Positions 1 to 9,474 of a stretch of DNA of 64,000 bases are shown in pieces. Made by a program: the position numbers and the translations under genes. Below the pieces are notes generated by a model, which saw only the letters and a list, made by a program, of their open reading frames with translations, did no database searches and was not told the origin of the DNA. This DNA comes from Spirosoma profusum (GTDB taxonomy: Bacteria; Bacteroidota; Bacteroidia; Cytophagales; Spirosomataceae): positions 1-64,000 of the forward strand of contig NZ_JACWZY010000022.1 in the NCBI RefSeq assembly GCF_014699005.1. Reading direction: 5' to 3'. Within the stretch, counting starts at the first letter, position 1. Each line of letters opens with the position of its first letter.

Positions 1-531
1 GAGTGTAATTTTGAGCATGGCAGAGGAGATGAAAGGTCCTCTAAAATACACTAAAATATTTGCTTAACCCCTTAAGAGGTCTGATCGTTCTTGAGTAATT
101 CACGAAGATACAAGCATCTGGACTTGCGAAAAATACCGGATTTCAGGTATAGCATAGGCAGGCGGTGCGGAGCCAATTTTGTGCTGATCAAAGGGCGGAT
201 ACCGAAAAGCCTGAAATCGAAAAGGCTACTCATCTTGTCTAAACCAGATGGACGTATCAGAAGGACAAAAACGTTCGCTTGTATCCTGTGTATAAAAGTG
301 TAAACAGGTTCAATAAATACATTCATATAAGCCTATTGTTTATGTACTTGCTGATGCGCTAATGAACCAACTGACGCCGTAAAAATCTACCGTTAACTCA
401 TTTGGCTGACTAATTCACGAAATATCGCTATATGATCCTTGTTGAAACTATTTAGTACATATATTTTTGCAGGATTAACTCTTCTCAATCAGCTAGTTAT
501 ACTTTATTTCTAACCAATTTAAGAACCCCGT
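1..531. other. Left-edge stretch, no recognisable gene
   Basis: Short open frames exist on both strands between 72 and 326, but they overlap each other and neither has a recognisable motif, signal peptide or ribosome-binding context. The stretch is AT-rich towards 531 and contains a candidate promoter at 439-469 for the gene starting at 532. No tRNA, terminator or repeat is evident. A decayed gene here cannot be excluded. Confidence 0.4.
439..469 (+). promoter_or_regulatory. Candidate Bacteroidota promoter for the metalloprotease gene
   Basis: The -7 element TATTTTTG (462-469) fits the Bacteroidota consensus TANNTTTG exactly, and a TTG at 442-444 lies 17 bp upstream as a -33 element. It sits about 60 bp before the ATG at 532, so transcription would give a short leader. 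It is called by consensus only. Confidence 0.45.
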
Positions 532-2136
532 ATGAGACTACTGTTTATGTACTTACTCCTACTGCCCTTTGTGGGATGGGCACAAGAAAATCCATTGGTA
601 AAAGCTGTTAGTGCTGCTAAAGCATCGGGTAAAGCCGATACCTACACCAATCTGTTTACAGCCAATGAGTCGGCAAAGGCCCTTACCAATGCCCTTGATG
701 CCACTCAGCGCATACAAAATCTGACGCTCAATATGTCGGTGCTGAAAAGCATCAGCAGCCAGAAACACCAGTTACTCCAAATTGCATTGCCAACCGCTCA
801 GGGAGCCCTCGAATTGGTATTAGTACCTGCCACCATTTTCGCCCCTGGCTTTAAAGTGGTAACGGCGGTACCTGATCCTAATTTTACCTTGGATATTACC
901 AGGATTCAGTACTACAACGGGTTCATTAAAAATAATCCCAACTCATTAGCGATCATTGCCATTACAGAGAATGCGATAAGCGGTACCATTGCCGACCAGA
1001 CTGGAAATCGGGTACTAGCTAAACGTAATAATAAATCAGCCTCAGCTTCGGAATATGCTTTCTATAATGAGAACGCCGTAATTACTCAAAAACCAACTTT
1101 TACTTGTGGAACAACCGACGGTGATTCCCCGAGCACTCCACTTAAAGAGAACCCGACTAAGGATATCCCAACACATACAACTAATTCGACAAGCTGCGTA
1201 AAGTATGTGGGGGTGTACGCTGAGGCTGACCATGCCATGTATCAAGACTTTAACAGCAACACTAATGAACTAGCGGAACATCTTGGCTTTCTTTTTGCGC
1301 AGGTTGTCACCCTCTACAGAAGGGATGGAATCTATGTTCTACTAGCTCAATTGCACATCTGGAATACGACTGACCCTTACAACAACCCTGCGAATACAGA
1401 TGAAGCGTTAGACCGGTTCAGAAACAGGTGGCGGGGTATGGGTAACAATTATCCCGGAAATGTAGCCCATCTGTTATCAAGTCAGAACCTAGGGGGCGGC
1501 CTTGCGACTACCACCGGTATTATGTCAAAAAGTACAGCGTATGGCGTATCGGCAAATTTAAATGATTACTATGGTCTTGCTGTAGAATTGCCTTCCTATT
1601 CCTGGGAGGTCGAAGTGGTCACTCACGAGCTGGGGCATAATTTAGGTTCCCGCCACACCCATTGGTGCGGCTGGCCAGGGGGCCCAATAGATAACTGCAA
1701 CCCTTCAGAAAATAATGGTCCTTGCTGCAATGGTCCTTGCGCAGAGGATGGCTCGAATCGAATTAACTGTTGTACTCCCGGTCCTGCCCCAACGAATGGA
1801 GGAACGATTATGAGTTACTGCCACCAGAATTCTTACATAAACTTTATAAATGGATTTGGGGATCTTCCCAAAAATGCTATTCAAACGATGCTGGCAGGTT
1901 TGAGTGCCAGCCTTCCTATAACGACCTCCGACGGTAATACTGAATCGATTGCCTCTGGCAACTGGTCAAGCTCCTCTACCTGGGCTTGTGGTTTAATGCC
2001 AAGTGTCCTGGGAAATGTAACCGTCGGTGGTGGACACGCCGTGCAATTGAACACAAATGAAAGCACAAAAGCGGTCAACATCAATGGGAATCTGAATCTG
2101 TCCACAACCAGTACAAACCTTAATATTAACAACTAA
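532..2136 (+). CDS. Secreted reprolysin-like zinc metalloprotease
   Basis: A 534-residue protein with an N-terminal signal peptide ending near WAQ. The zinc motif HELGHNLGSRH (H365, E366, H369, G372, H375) and a downstream MSYC Met-turn (M427) place it in the metzincins, closest to M12B/reprolysin-like bacterial proteases. A Cys-rich insert lies between the two motifs (about 380-415). The last 65 residues begin a second module (SGNW...STW...P...GGHAV) seen in secreted Bacteroidota proteins, and a broken copy of the same module lies at 4240-4647. The module looks short and the protein ends abruptly, so the C-terminus may be truncated. The next gene starts 2 bp later. Expected outside the cytoplasm; substrate unknown. 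Confidence 0.85.
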   Translation: MRLLFMYLLLLPFVGWAQENPLVKAVSAAKASGKADTYTNLFTANESAKALTNALDATQRIQNLTLNMSVLKSISSQKHQLLQIALPTAQGALELVLVPATIFAPGFKVVTAVPDPNFTLDITRIQYYNGFIKNNPNSLAIIAITENAISGTIADQTGNRVLAKRNNKSASASEYAFYNENAVITQKPTFTCGTTDGDSPSTPLKENPTKDIPTHTTNSTSCVKYVGVYAEADHAMYQDFNSNTNELAEHLGFLFAQVVTLYRRDGIYVLLAQLHIWNTTDPYNNPANTDEALDRFRNRWRGMGNNYPGNVAHLLSSQNLGGGLATTTGIMSKSTAYGVSANLNDYYGLAVELPSYSWEVEVVTHELGHNLGSRHTHWCGWPGGPIDNCNPSENNGPCCNGPCAEDGSNRINCCTPGPAPTNGGTIMSYCHQNSYINFINGFGDLPKNAIQTMLAGLSASLPITTSDGNTESIASGNWSSSSTWACGLMPSVLGNVTVGGGHAVQLNTNESTKAVNINGNLNLSTTSTNLNINN

Positions 2137-2138
2137 CC

Positions 2139-4217
2139 ATGAAACCAACTCTACTTACTTTTGGAACGCTATTTTTTGTGGTAGCCACTACGTTTTCATC
2201 AAGAGCCCAATCACTGAGTTTTGGTGGTGCCCGCCTTATGCATACAACCGGTGCCCAAAACTTGATTATTGGATATGAGGCTGGCAACTCTATCAATGGT
2301 GCCAGTGCAACTTATAATACGTTAGTAGGATTTGCAGCGGGTGCTTCAATTACTAACGGTAGTAATAATGCTTTTTTTGGGGCCCATGCGGGCACATTAA
2401 ATACAGCTTCCAGCAATACCTTTCTGGGTAGTTTTGTGGGTCAATTTACCACCACGGGTGCTGAAAATACATTCGTTGGCTTTGGGTCTGGTAATAAAAA
2501 TGTAGTGGGACAGCAAAATGTGTTCCTAGGAGCCAACTCAGGTCTAAGCAACACGAACGGAAATGAAAATGCCTTTGTCGGCTATAACACAGGTTACAGT
2601 AATAAGGAAGGCTTTCGAAATTCGTTTTTGGGTGGTAAAGCTGGTTTAGGTAATACGAAAGGGGCCAACAACACCTTCGTGGGCTATTTATCAGGAGCTA
2701 GTAATGCAGAAGGTAATTATAATGCTTTTTATGGAGTGAATGCGGGCTACTCTAATACAGCCTCCTTTAACACGTTTCTGGGCAGTTTAGCCGGGGAGAG
2801 TAACACCAGTGGAGGGGAAAATACGTTCGTTGGCTTTGGGGCTGGTTATAAAAATACAACGGGGCTCAATAATGTTTTCGTGGGAAAGCATGCAGGGGTA
2901 GAGAATATAACCGGGCATAGCAATGCCTTTGTAGGATCTAATTCAGGCCGGGCTAATACACAGGGCCAGGATAATGCGTTTTTGGGCTCTAATGCAGGCC
3001 TAAGCAATACGACAGGTAATGGCAACACTTTCTTAGGATCTATTTCGGGATATACTAACACGCAAGGAAATAACAATACATTTCTGGGTGGAAAGAGTGG
3101 TGGGTTTAATACCACAGGCAGCAACAACGTATTCCTGGGCTCTGAAGCTGGCTATAAAAACACGACTGCCAACGCCAACGTATTCATCGGCTATCAGACC
3201 GGCTACAGTAACACCAGTGGCATCGCCAACCTATACATGGGCCAACTCGCTGGCTACAGCAGCAACGGCAGCTATAATATGTTCATTGGCAACTCTTCAG
3301 GCCAGAACACGACCTCGGGTGGGGGCAACACTTTCATTGGCAATGGCTCGGGCTATGGCAACGTCACGGGCCAGAACAATACCTATATCGGCAATGGGGC
3401 TGGCTTCACCGGCAATGGGGCGGGTCAGAGCAACACCTTCATTGGCCAAAATGCGGGAGTGTCCTCGGGTGCCGTGGTGAATAACTCGACCGCCATCGGG
3501 GTGGGTGCTCAGGTGTCGGCCGACAATTCGATTGTTCTGGGTGTTCCCAGTCCACTCTGGAAAGTGGGCATCGGCAACACCGCCCCCAACAATAAGCTGG
3601 AGATTACTCACGGCACATCTGGCCAGTCGGGTCTGCGGTTCACTAACCTGAAGAGCTCGAACGCTGCTTCGTTGACTAACCAAACCAAAGTTCTGTCCGT
3701 CAATGAGAATGGAGATGTCATTCTGGTCAGTACCAATGGTTCGGCTCGTGAAGGGGCGACGGAAGCGTTCTGGCAACGTAAGGGCTCGTTTTTGCAAAGC
3801 ACCCAGAACGACGCGGTCATCATTGGAGGGAACGTAGCACGCACCCCTTCGGGTTATAAGCTGTTTGTGGAGGAAGGTATTCTGACTGAGAAGGTGAAGG
3901 TGGCCCTGAAGAACACCTCGGAATGGAGTGATTATGTGTTTGACGATACGTATCAGTTGAGGGGCTTGGCGGAGGTGGAGCGTTACATCAAAGCCAACAA
4001 GCATTTGCCGGGAATTCCCTCAGCCCAGGAAATGGTGGAGAGGGGCAATGACCTCCACCAGACGGACGCCAAACTGTTGGCAAAGATTGAAGAACTGACC
4101 TTGTATAGCATCGATCAGCATAAAACCATCAAGACGCAACAACAACAACTTCAGCAACAACAGACGCAAATTGACGAACTCAAAGTCCTCCTGAAGCAAG
4201 TACTGGAGAAGAAATAA
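2139..4217 (+). CDS. Repetitive surface protein with endosialidase-chaperone-like C-terminus
   Basis: A 692-residue protein with a signal peptide (ends near SRAQ). About twenty consecutive 17-residue repeats of the form N-[TAV]-F-[VLI]-G-x-x-[AS]-G-x-x-N-T-x-G-x-x occupy residues about 50-430 and resemble the beta-roll of YadA-like heads or phage tail fibres. A linker follows. The C-terminal 120 residues hold the Bacteroidota YxFxxxYxLxxLxEVExxIKxNKHLPGxPS domain, then a Gln-rich coiled coil (about 640-690). By analogy this would be a trimeric fibrous adhesin or fibre protein, but that is inference. It is probably co-transcribed with the metalloprotease 2 bp upstream. Base composition changes inside the repeats: AT-rich before about 3130, GC-richer after. 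Confidence 0.8.
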   Translation: MKPTLLTFGTLFFVVATTFSSRAQSLSFGGARLMHTTGAQNLIIGYEAGNSINGASATYNTLVGFAAGASITNGSNNAFFGAHAGTLNTASSNTFLGSFVGQFTTTGAENTFVGFGSGNKNVVGQQNVFLGANSGLSNTNGNENAFVGYNTGYSNKEGFRNSFLGGKAGLGNTKGANNTFVGYLSGASNAEGNYNAFYGVNAGYSNTASFNTFLGSLAGESNTSGGENTFVGFGAGYKNTTGLNNVFVGKHAGVENITGHSNAFVGSNSGRANTQGQDNAFLGSNAGLSNTTGNGNTFLGSISGYTNTQGNNNTFLGGKSGGFNTTGSNNVFLGSEAGYKNTTANANVFIGYQTGYSNTSGIANLYMGQLAGYSSNGSYNMFIGNSSGQNTTSGGGNTFIGNGSGYGNVTGQNNTYIGNGAGFTGNGAGQSNTFIGQNAGVSSGAVVNNSTAIGVGAQVSADNSIVLGVPSPLWKVGIGNTAPNNKLEITHGTSGQSGLRFTNLKSSNAASLTNQTKVLSVNENGDVILVSTNGSAREGATEAFWQRKGSFLQSTQNDAVIIGGNVARTPSGYKLFVEEGILTEKVKVALKNTSEWSDYVFDDTYQLRGLAEVERYIKANKHLPGIPSAQEMVERGNDLHQTDAKLLAKIEELTLYSIDQHKTIKTQQQQLQQQQTQIDELKVLLKQVLEKK

Positions 4218-4239
4218 CTATCATTTTCTTTCAAAAATC

Positions 4240-4647
4240 AACAAGACTCATCCCGAAGTATGGGGAAGTGTCCCGCGAGGCCGGAATTACGAGCTATCAG
4301 TTTATCAGACCGGGTGTCATTAGTCAGCCGGTGAACATCACTGTGGTGAATGTAGGGGGACGTATTGGTGAGTGACGACGTCTAGTCCTAATGGCTGTAC
4401 GGCATTCCAATCCATCAGTGTCCAGTCGAGCACTAGTGGGACACTAGTTACGGTGAAGTCCGGGGACTGGAATGATGCTAGCGTGTGGTCCTATGAGCGA
4501 GTGCCGCTACTAACCGATTTAGTGACCTTGAATCATACGATGAGTTTGCCAGTTACCTTTTAGGTACAAGCCTTGCGGGTGACTTATTCAACAACCGGTC
4601 GTCTGGCGTTTGGCACTAATAGCCGGTTGAGGCTAGGGGATAATTAG
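4240..4647 (+). pseudogene. Remnant of a secreted multidomain protein
   Basis: A frame from about 4240 reads through an Ig-like stretch (YQFIRPGVISQPVNITVVN) and stops at 4373-4375. The coding sense resumes one frame over at 4372 and continues into SGDWNDASVWSYERVP. A TAG at 4561-4563 interrupts it, and the frame then continues (VQALRVTYSTTGRLAFG) to another stop at 4645-4647. The SGxW...VW...P module is the one that ends the protease at 532-2136. With one frameshift and one in-frame stop inside a recognisable module, this is a decayed gene. Confidence 0.6.
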
Positions 4648-4872
4648 TTACATGGGACACGACGAATTCCTGTCCCGCGATTACCGCTTCTCGGGTAGTG
4701 TGGGACTGTATGACACGATTATCTACCTCTGAAGATGGGAAGCAATGAGCTGCTGATTGCCATTACGGATGAGTTCGGGAGGTGGGGTTTGAAAGCGCGG
4801 TTGACGGGTTGCCAGAGTATTCGACTGCTGGCCAATCCGTAATGCCTGAACAATTCAAGGCGTTCTGTTCGT

Positions 4873-5178
4873 GGGGGTTTAATGACCGCCATCCTCCAGC
4901 GTGATCCGGCCCAAATTCGGTCGCTGATCCTGGATTCACCGCTGCCCATGTTTGTGCCCATTGATGAAGACGAGCCCGCCAATTTTGCCGAAGCACTTCA
5001 TATCTTTCTCGAACGAGTGGAACAGGACCCCACCGGCAACCCCCGTTACACCAATCTGCGCCAACGGTTTGAGCGTTACTTTACCGACCTTGACGGCAAA
5101 ACGTTTAGCTCCCCGTACGGCGCGTATCGTTACCACCTACAATTGGGATCCCAAACAGCAACTCTTTACAGCCGATAA
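4873..5178 (+). pseudogene. Fragment of an alpha/beta hydrolase (S33 peptidase-like)
   Basis: The frame reads GGLMTAILQRDPAQIRSLILDSPLP and then ANFAEALHIFLERVEQDP. This is the region just after the nucleophile elbow in proline-iminopeptidase/TAP-like alpha/beta hydrolases (GxSYG...HP..VRS.VLDSP.P followed by the F..AL..IF..C..D cap segment). The N-terminal half, including the catalytic Ser, is absent, as are the Asp and His regions. The fragment runs into unrelated sequence near 5110. It is a short relic and is unlikely to be functional. Confidence 0.55.
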
Positions 5179-5261
5179 GAATCTCAAAAGCTCCACAACC
5201 CTATACGCTTTCAACGGCTTACTCTCGACCATCGATGACCATGTTTATGGGTTTTGATGTA

Positions 5262-5560
5262 ATTTTCTACTTCCCGTAAGCCTTTTAGCTGATACGTACC
5301 GGCAAAGACGTAATCGCTCCACTCCGACGTGTTTTTGAGGGCAACCTTCACTTTTCGGTTAAAATACCATCTTCGACAAACAACTTGTAGCCTGATGGTG
5401 TCTGTGCTACGTTGGTACCAATGATTACTGCATCGTTCTGAGTGCTTTGTAAGAACGAGCCGTTAGTTACGTTGCCAGAACGATTCGCTGCCGCCTTCGT
5501 GAGCAGAACCATTCATATGGTCAGCACTACGTCGCCCTGCTCGTCTGGTCCTGATTAGGC
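5262..5560 (-). pseudogene. Inverted, frameshifted copy of the repeat protein C-terminal domain
   Basis: Read on the minus strand, this stretch closely matches the C-terminal region of the 2139-4217 gene (roughly nucleotides 3715-3975), including SFLQSTQNDAVIIG, TPSGYKLFVE and ALKNTSEWSDYVF. Near 5360 one base is missing relative to the intact gene (GAAAAGTGAAG against GAGAAGGTGAAG), which shifts the frame. A stop also lies near 5519, where an ATATGA replaces a coding ACCAAT. It is a decayed partial duplicate in opposite orientation to its intact relative. Confidence 0.75.
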
Positions 5561-5727
5561 TGGCGTTTTTTGATGTCCCAACGAGCAAATAGATTAGTGC
5601 AGCTATAGAACTGTAATCAGGTGCATATATTGATATCTAGGAGAGTGTTCATTGCGAAGGAGACTTTCAAATGATTACTCTTTTTACCAACGTATCAACT
5701 GAATGAACAGATTTCTGAAGCAGGAAG
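5561..5727. other. Short intergenic stretch after the pseudogene block
   Basis: AT-rich sequence separating the decayed fragments from the GH43 gene. No hairpin or coding sequence was recognised. Confidence 0.4.
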
Positions 5728-6894
5728 TCAGTCAATATTTCTGGCTGTTTTTACTCCTGAAGGTAGCTTTTGGGGTTTAGTGGTAGGCCCTTGAATCGTT
5801 ATCTGTCCGTTTTTAACCGCCATTCTATCGATACAAACAACCCGTTCCTCCCCTGTCTTTGCGGTTCTGGCATGGTAGACACAGAACATTTCTTTACCAT
5901 CCGGCGAATACGTAATACTGTTATGGCCCGTACCTGTTACGTCTCCTCCCTGGTCTGTATTCTTTTGCAAAACCGGGTTATTAGCCGCTTTTGCAAAAGG
6001 CCCTAGTGGCGAATCAGCGGTGGCATACCCTACTGCATAATAGCGACCACCAAAGTGATTAGCGGAATACATCATATAGTAGGTATTATCCTTTTTAAAC
6101 GTCACCGATCCTTCTGTCCAACGCCGATTGACTTCACGGGCTGTTACCGATCGACTTTCCCACTCCGCTTGTTTATCACTTAGACTCGTGGGAGGACGTA
6201 AGAGTAAAACTGGCTCGCCAATGACGCCGGAGAAGTCAGGTTTGAGTTCGATACCGTATACCCAACTTTCTTCAATCTCCTTGAACCACCCTTTTTGTCT
6301 GGCTAAGTCAGCCACTTCACTTTCAACCGGGTGTTTATAACAGCAGCGCGAATAATACAAATAAACCTTGCCGTTAGCATCGAAAAACACATTGGCATCA
6401 ATGATAGGATAACCAGGATCGAAAATTGGTTTATTGACCAGATCAATAAACGGTCCGGTAGGCCGATCAGCTACAGCCACACCTACCCGAAAATTTTCTA
6501 CTTCCCGGGTAGGATTCTCTTTCCATTGGGCACTATAAAACAGGTAATACTTACCATTTCGCTCATATACCTCTGGCGCCCAATAAGCGCCACCCCAGCT
6601 TGCTTTTGGATCACTCCATCCATTCCTATTATTGTGAAAATACACCTGTCCTTCCGGCTTCCAATTCACCAGGTCATTGGACGAATAAGCCGCAAAGCCT
6701 TTGTCTGCCCCACCCCCTGTGCCGTATAAGTAATACTTGCCTTGCGTATATAAAACGTAAGGGTCGCCAAATTGAAGTGGTAATGGATTGGTATAGGTTT
6801 CTTTGGCGAGAGGCTCTTTTTGCTTGGTTTGTGCCAGAGAAAATTGACAAAGCAGCATCACCAAACAGAAAAGTAAGGAAGTTAATTTATGCAT
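5728..6894 (-). CDS. Glycoside hydrolase family 43 (beta-xylosidase/arabinanase type)
   Basis: A 388-residue exported enzyme (signal peptide ends near SLAQ). The five-bladed propeller signature of GH43 is visible: TNPLPLQFGDPYV with catalytic-base candidate D44, GAYWAPEVYERNGKYYLFYS, IIDANVF with candidate pKa modulator D166, and RRWTEGSVTF with candidate acid E261. It should hydrolyse arabinose- or xylose-containing glycans in the periplasm or outside the cell; specificity cannot be read from the sequence. It is a single gene with no SusC/SusD partner nearby. A TAATTTTG-like -7 box lies at 6938-6945 upstream on its strand. Confidence 0.88.
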   Translation of the reverse strand: MHKLTSLLFCLVMLLCQFSLAQTKQKEPLAKETYTNPLPLQFGDPYVLYTQGKYYLYGTGGGADKGFAAYSSNDLVNWKPEGQVYFHNNRNGWSDPKASWGGAYWAPEVYERNGKYYLFYSAQWKENPTREVENFRVGVAVADRPTGPFIDLVNKPIFDPGYPIIDANVFFDANGKVYLYYSRCCYKHPVESEVADLARQKGWFKEIEESWVYGIELKPDFSGVIGEPVLLLRPPTSLSDKQAEWESRSVTAREVNRRWTEGSVTFKKDNTYYMMYSANHFGGRYYAVGYATADSPLGPFAKAANNPVLQKNTDQGGDVTGTGHNSITYSPDGKEMFCVYHARTAKTGEERVVCIDRMAVKNGQITIQGPTTKPQKLPSGVKTARNID

Positions 6895-7534
6895 TGCTAG
6901 CCATCGATAAGGTTGAAACTACTACTTGTTCGTCGAGCAAAATTAAATGGCTTTAGCACTACTTCGGCTAATTAATGGTAAATGGATCATCATTTAGTCC
7001 ATAGTAAGGCTGTACCAAAACGCAAACAGGCTCCGCTTTTGATCCATATTCTGTACACAAGCACAAGTAACAGGCATATAACTATCTAAAAATTAGTCAA
7101 TTATTTGCCAAAAAATACCCTTACGAAAACTCGAACAAATTGGTGGAAGGATTGTAGCGAGACTACGAGTTGAAAGCCGTAATAGAGTCTGAACGCTGCA
7201 TGTAACGTAGCAGGCAACCTGTAATCGCCTGATTTATCCAATCAAAGGTTGCTGGACACGGCTATATTCATCATCAAATTTTGTCGATTGGAACGTAGTA
7301 ATTTCCACTTCAGCTTCACCTGTCTTTTTACGCCAGCCAGTCCATACTACGTTTGCCAAGACGAACGTAACAACAGCACTATTATAAATGCATCAACTTA
7401 CCTTTCCTGTTATTCAGGCGTTTGTGGCCGGGCAGCCGTATCGCATTCCGTAACGATCACGCTAGAGGGATAAACCGCAAAAGCAGAATGTAAGGGCAAT
7501 TCTTACTCAATACGTATTAAACACCATATTATTT
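6895..7534. other. Long intergenic stretch without a recognisable gene
   Basis: Separates the divergent GH43 gene and the 7535 gene. The only open frame of note (7249-7473, plus) encodes a Cys- and Ser-rich sequence with no motif and is probably chance. The sole site noted is the TAATTTTG on the minus strand at 6938-6945, which fits a -7 box for the GH43 gene but has no clear -33 partner. No hairpin or RNA gene was seen. Confidence 0.45.
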
Positions 7535-7984
7535 ATGAAACACTACGAATCAACGTATTTACCCCATCAGAAATTAATAGTAACACACTTGAGTGGGGAC
7601 TTGGACGACACCGACATCAAGAACTGGCAACTGGCGCTGACGCAGGTTTTTGAGCAACTCCCCGATAACGCCCAGTTCAAAATCCTGGTCAATCTGCATG
7701 GATTCAAGGCTACTGATTTTAATGTTCATAAGCAGTTCAGGGTCATTATACCCCGTTTATTGGCTAATTACGGTTGGTATATCGGTTATCTACGACTGTT
7801 TCCAGAGACTGAACTCACCATTCGATCCGATCGGAATATTCATTGTGTGGCAGCGGCCCACGTTCATCATGATGAAACCAAGATAACCAAGTACGCTACG
7901 TACTATCGCATGCATAACGAGGGATTTTTTACAGACCCACAAGCGGCCAGAAACTGGCTTGACAGCATCGCGATTTCCGACTAA
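7535..7984 (+). CDS. Hypothetical protein, SpoIIAA/STAS-like
   Basis: A 149-residue cytoplasmic protein without signal peptide or membrane segment. The order of features (an N-terminal strand pair LIVTHLSGDLDD, a mid-protein ILVNLHGFKAT strand-turn, and a C-terminal FFTDPQAARNWLDSI helix) resembles the small SpoIIAA/STAS-like fold of Bacteroidota proteins annotated from structure, but identity is too weak for a firm call. Only 19 bp separate it from the next gene, so the two probably form an operon. Confidence 0.65.
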   Translation: MKHYESTYLPHQKLIVTHLSGDLDDTDIKNWQLALTQVFEQLPDNAQFKILVNLHGFKATDFNVHKQFRVIIPRLLANYGWYIGYLRLFPETELTIRSDRNIHCVAAAHVHHDETKITKYATYYRMHNEGFFTDPQAARNWLDSIAISD

Positions 7985-8003
7985 AAAGCTCATTCATTAT
8001 TCT

Positions 8004-8531
8004 ATGTCACAACGTACGTTTCTTTTATTGGGACTTCTCATGTTGAGTTTACCTACTGCTTCGGCGCAGGAAGTCGCCGTCGACTCGCGCCAGAAATCAG
8101 CTAAAGACGTGGTGCTGGGGTTTCTAAAAACGATTCGCTCGGGACTACATCCCGAACAGGCTGGAGACTATATGGCCGACGTAGTGTTGGCCCACCAGCT
8201 AACGGCTGAGAACCCAACCACGGTGCATCGCTCTCCAGCCAACTATGCTGAACATGTGAACGATTTTCTGACACTTTTTGGCAGGTATGACCTTGAAATT
8301 ACTGAATTACTGGCCGATGGAAATAAAGTGTTTGTTCGATGGATTCAAAAAGGCAGACACCTGGCGGAAATTGACGGCTATGCGCCCACCGGATTACCAA
8401 TTACTGAATTCACTTCGGTGGTGTATCGAGTGGAGAAGGGCAAAATTGTCGAATACTGGTTGCAAACGGATCGCCTGGGTTTTGAGCAGCAGCTCAGGCG
8501 CAATAAGCTTGTAATGGAAAATAAGAAGTGA
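8004..8531 (+). CDS. Exported SnoaL-like/ester cyclase-family protein
   Basis: The ATG at 8004 is preferred over the in-frame one at 7959 because it starts a clean signal peptide (hydrophobic core LLLGLLMLSLP, ends near ASAQ) and avoids overlap with the preceding gene. The 175-residue product has the NTF2-like SnoaL pattern: LGFLKTIRSG, the NDFLTLFGRYDLEITELLADGNKVFVRW strand pair, and FTSVVYRVEKGKIVEYW. Such proteins are small cone-shaped barrels often binding hydrophobic ligands; no substrate is evident. It probably shares a transcript with the 7535 gene. Confidence 0.78.
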   Translation: MSQRTFLLLGLLMLSLPTASAQEVAVDSRQKSAKDVVLGFLKTIRSGLHPEQAGDYMADVVLAHQLTAENPTTVHRSPANYAEHVNDFLTLFGRYDLEITELLADGNKVFVRWIQKGRHLAEIDGYAPTGLPITEFTSVVYRVEKGKIVEYWLQTDRLGFEQQLRRNKLVMENKK

Positions 8532-8719
8532 ATTCTTTCCAGGCTGAACCGATACGTTAAGCATAACTATTCGGTTTACAACCCATCAATACGTTTGCCC
8601 GCAATTCGGGCTTACCAACATCTCATTTTTTATGTAAAGCATCCGGTCTCAACCAAGGCTTTTTACATAGACGTAACACATTTGAAGCAACTCATCATTT
8701 AAGACAGATTACTTTTATC

Positions 8720-9367
8720 ATGAACACATTCACTAAATCTGTGCGCCAGTTTACGGACAGTCTGATAACAACTTTGTTTTTTCTTTCCCTGCCGTTCACG
8801 TTGCTAACCGCCTGTGAACGATCACCTTTAGCAGATCCGAAGGAATCTCAAAATGATTCCACCAATAAACCTGGCAGCGTCAATGCCTGGAGCTATATAT
8901 ACACAGCCCAGGTGCTGCCACTCGCTTCGTCTGATAGTAGTAAAGTATATGATCCGGCGACTAAACAGTATACTTATATAGGTTCTAAATCGTTTCTGCC
9001 GACGAACTATCACCGGGTAGTTAACGGGGGTGCTGTTCTGGTTTATTTACGGGATAACACATTTTCGCAGAATGGCTGGACTCTGAGCGCTTTCCAGGAT
9101 ACGTACATCAATATCGGTAACAGCGGAACCTGGAAAGCAAACTACACGAGTTCGATCCTTCCAACGGGTGTGCTCGTCAAAGGGCAATATCTGACAAACA
9201 TCGGTAACCCCAGCTATATAAGTGCGTATAAGATCGATGTGAAAATCATTCTAATTGACGCGACTGCACAGGTGACCAATGCAATTAAATCGGGCGCAAT
9301 TAATGTAAACGACAGTCAGGAAGTAGAGCACTATTTAGCGAAAACAGTTACAGACGTAGCACTCTAG
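8720..9367 (+). CDS. Hypothetical lipoprotein
   Basis: A 215-residue protein with an N-terminal hydrophobic segment and a lipobox (LLTAC, Cys about residue 34), so probably a lipoprotein. The mature part is Ser/Thr/Asn-rich with alternating strands (KSFLPTNYHRVVNGGAVLVY) and no motif I recognise. The final 25 residues (INVNDSQEVEHYLAKTVTD) look helical. The same general type of short secreted protein is common in Cytophagales. Function unknown. Confidence 0.65.
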   Translation: MNTFTKSVRQFTDSLITTLFFLSLPFTLLTACERSPLADPKESQNDSTNKPGSVNAWSYIYTAQVLPLASSDSSKVYDPATKQYTYIGSKSFLPTNYHRVVNGGAVLVYLRDNTFSQNGWTLSAFQDTYINIGNSGTWKANYTSSILPTGVLVKGQYLTNIGNPSYISAYKIDVKIILIDATAQVTNAIKSGAINVNDSQEVEHYLAKTVTDVAL

Positions 9368-9474
9368 ATTTAAAGCACCAATAGCCTGATACGTAACGTT
9401 TGTCTTGTTCCTGATTTTAATAGCATCAGTCATAACAATCAGCTTAGAAAAAGCTAAAAAAACTTGTCCTACGT

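Noticed and set aside
72..326. Overlapping open frames at the left edge
   Set aside because: Two frames on opposite strands with no motif, signal or ribosome-binding context; not supportable as genes.
2846..4004. Minus-strand open frames within the repeat protein gene
   Set aside because: They run antisense to the repeats and are Pro- and Leu-rich by composition only; the plus-strand reading gives the regular 17-residue repeats.
7249..7473. Short plus-strand frame in the 640-bp gap
   Set aside because: Composition is not protein-like and there is no family motif.
7959..8003. Longer N-terminus of the SnoaL-like gene
   Set aside because: It overlaps the preceding gene and places the signal peptide internally; 8004 is the better start.
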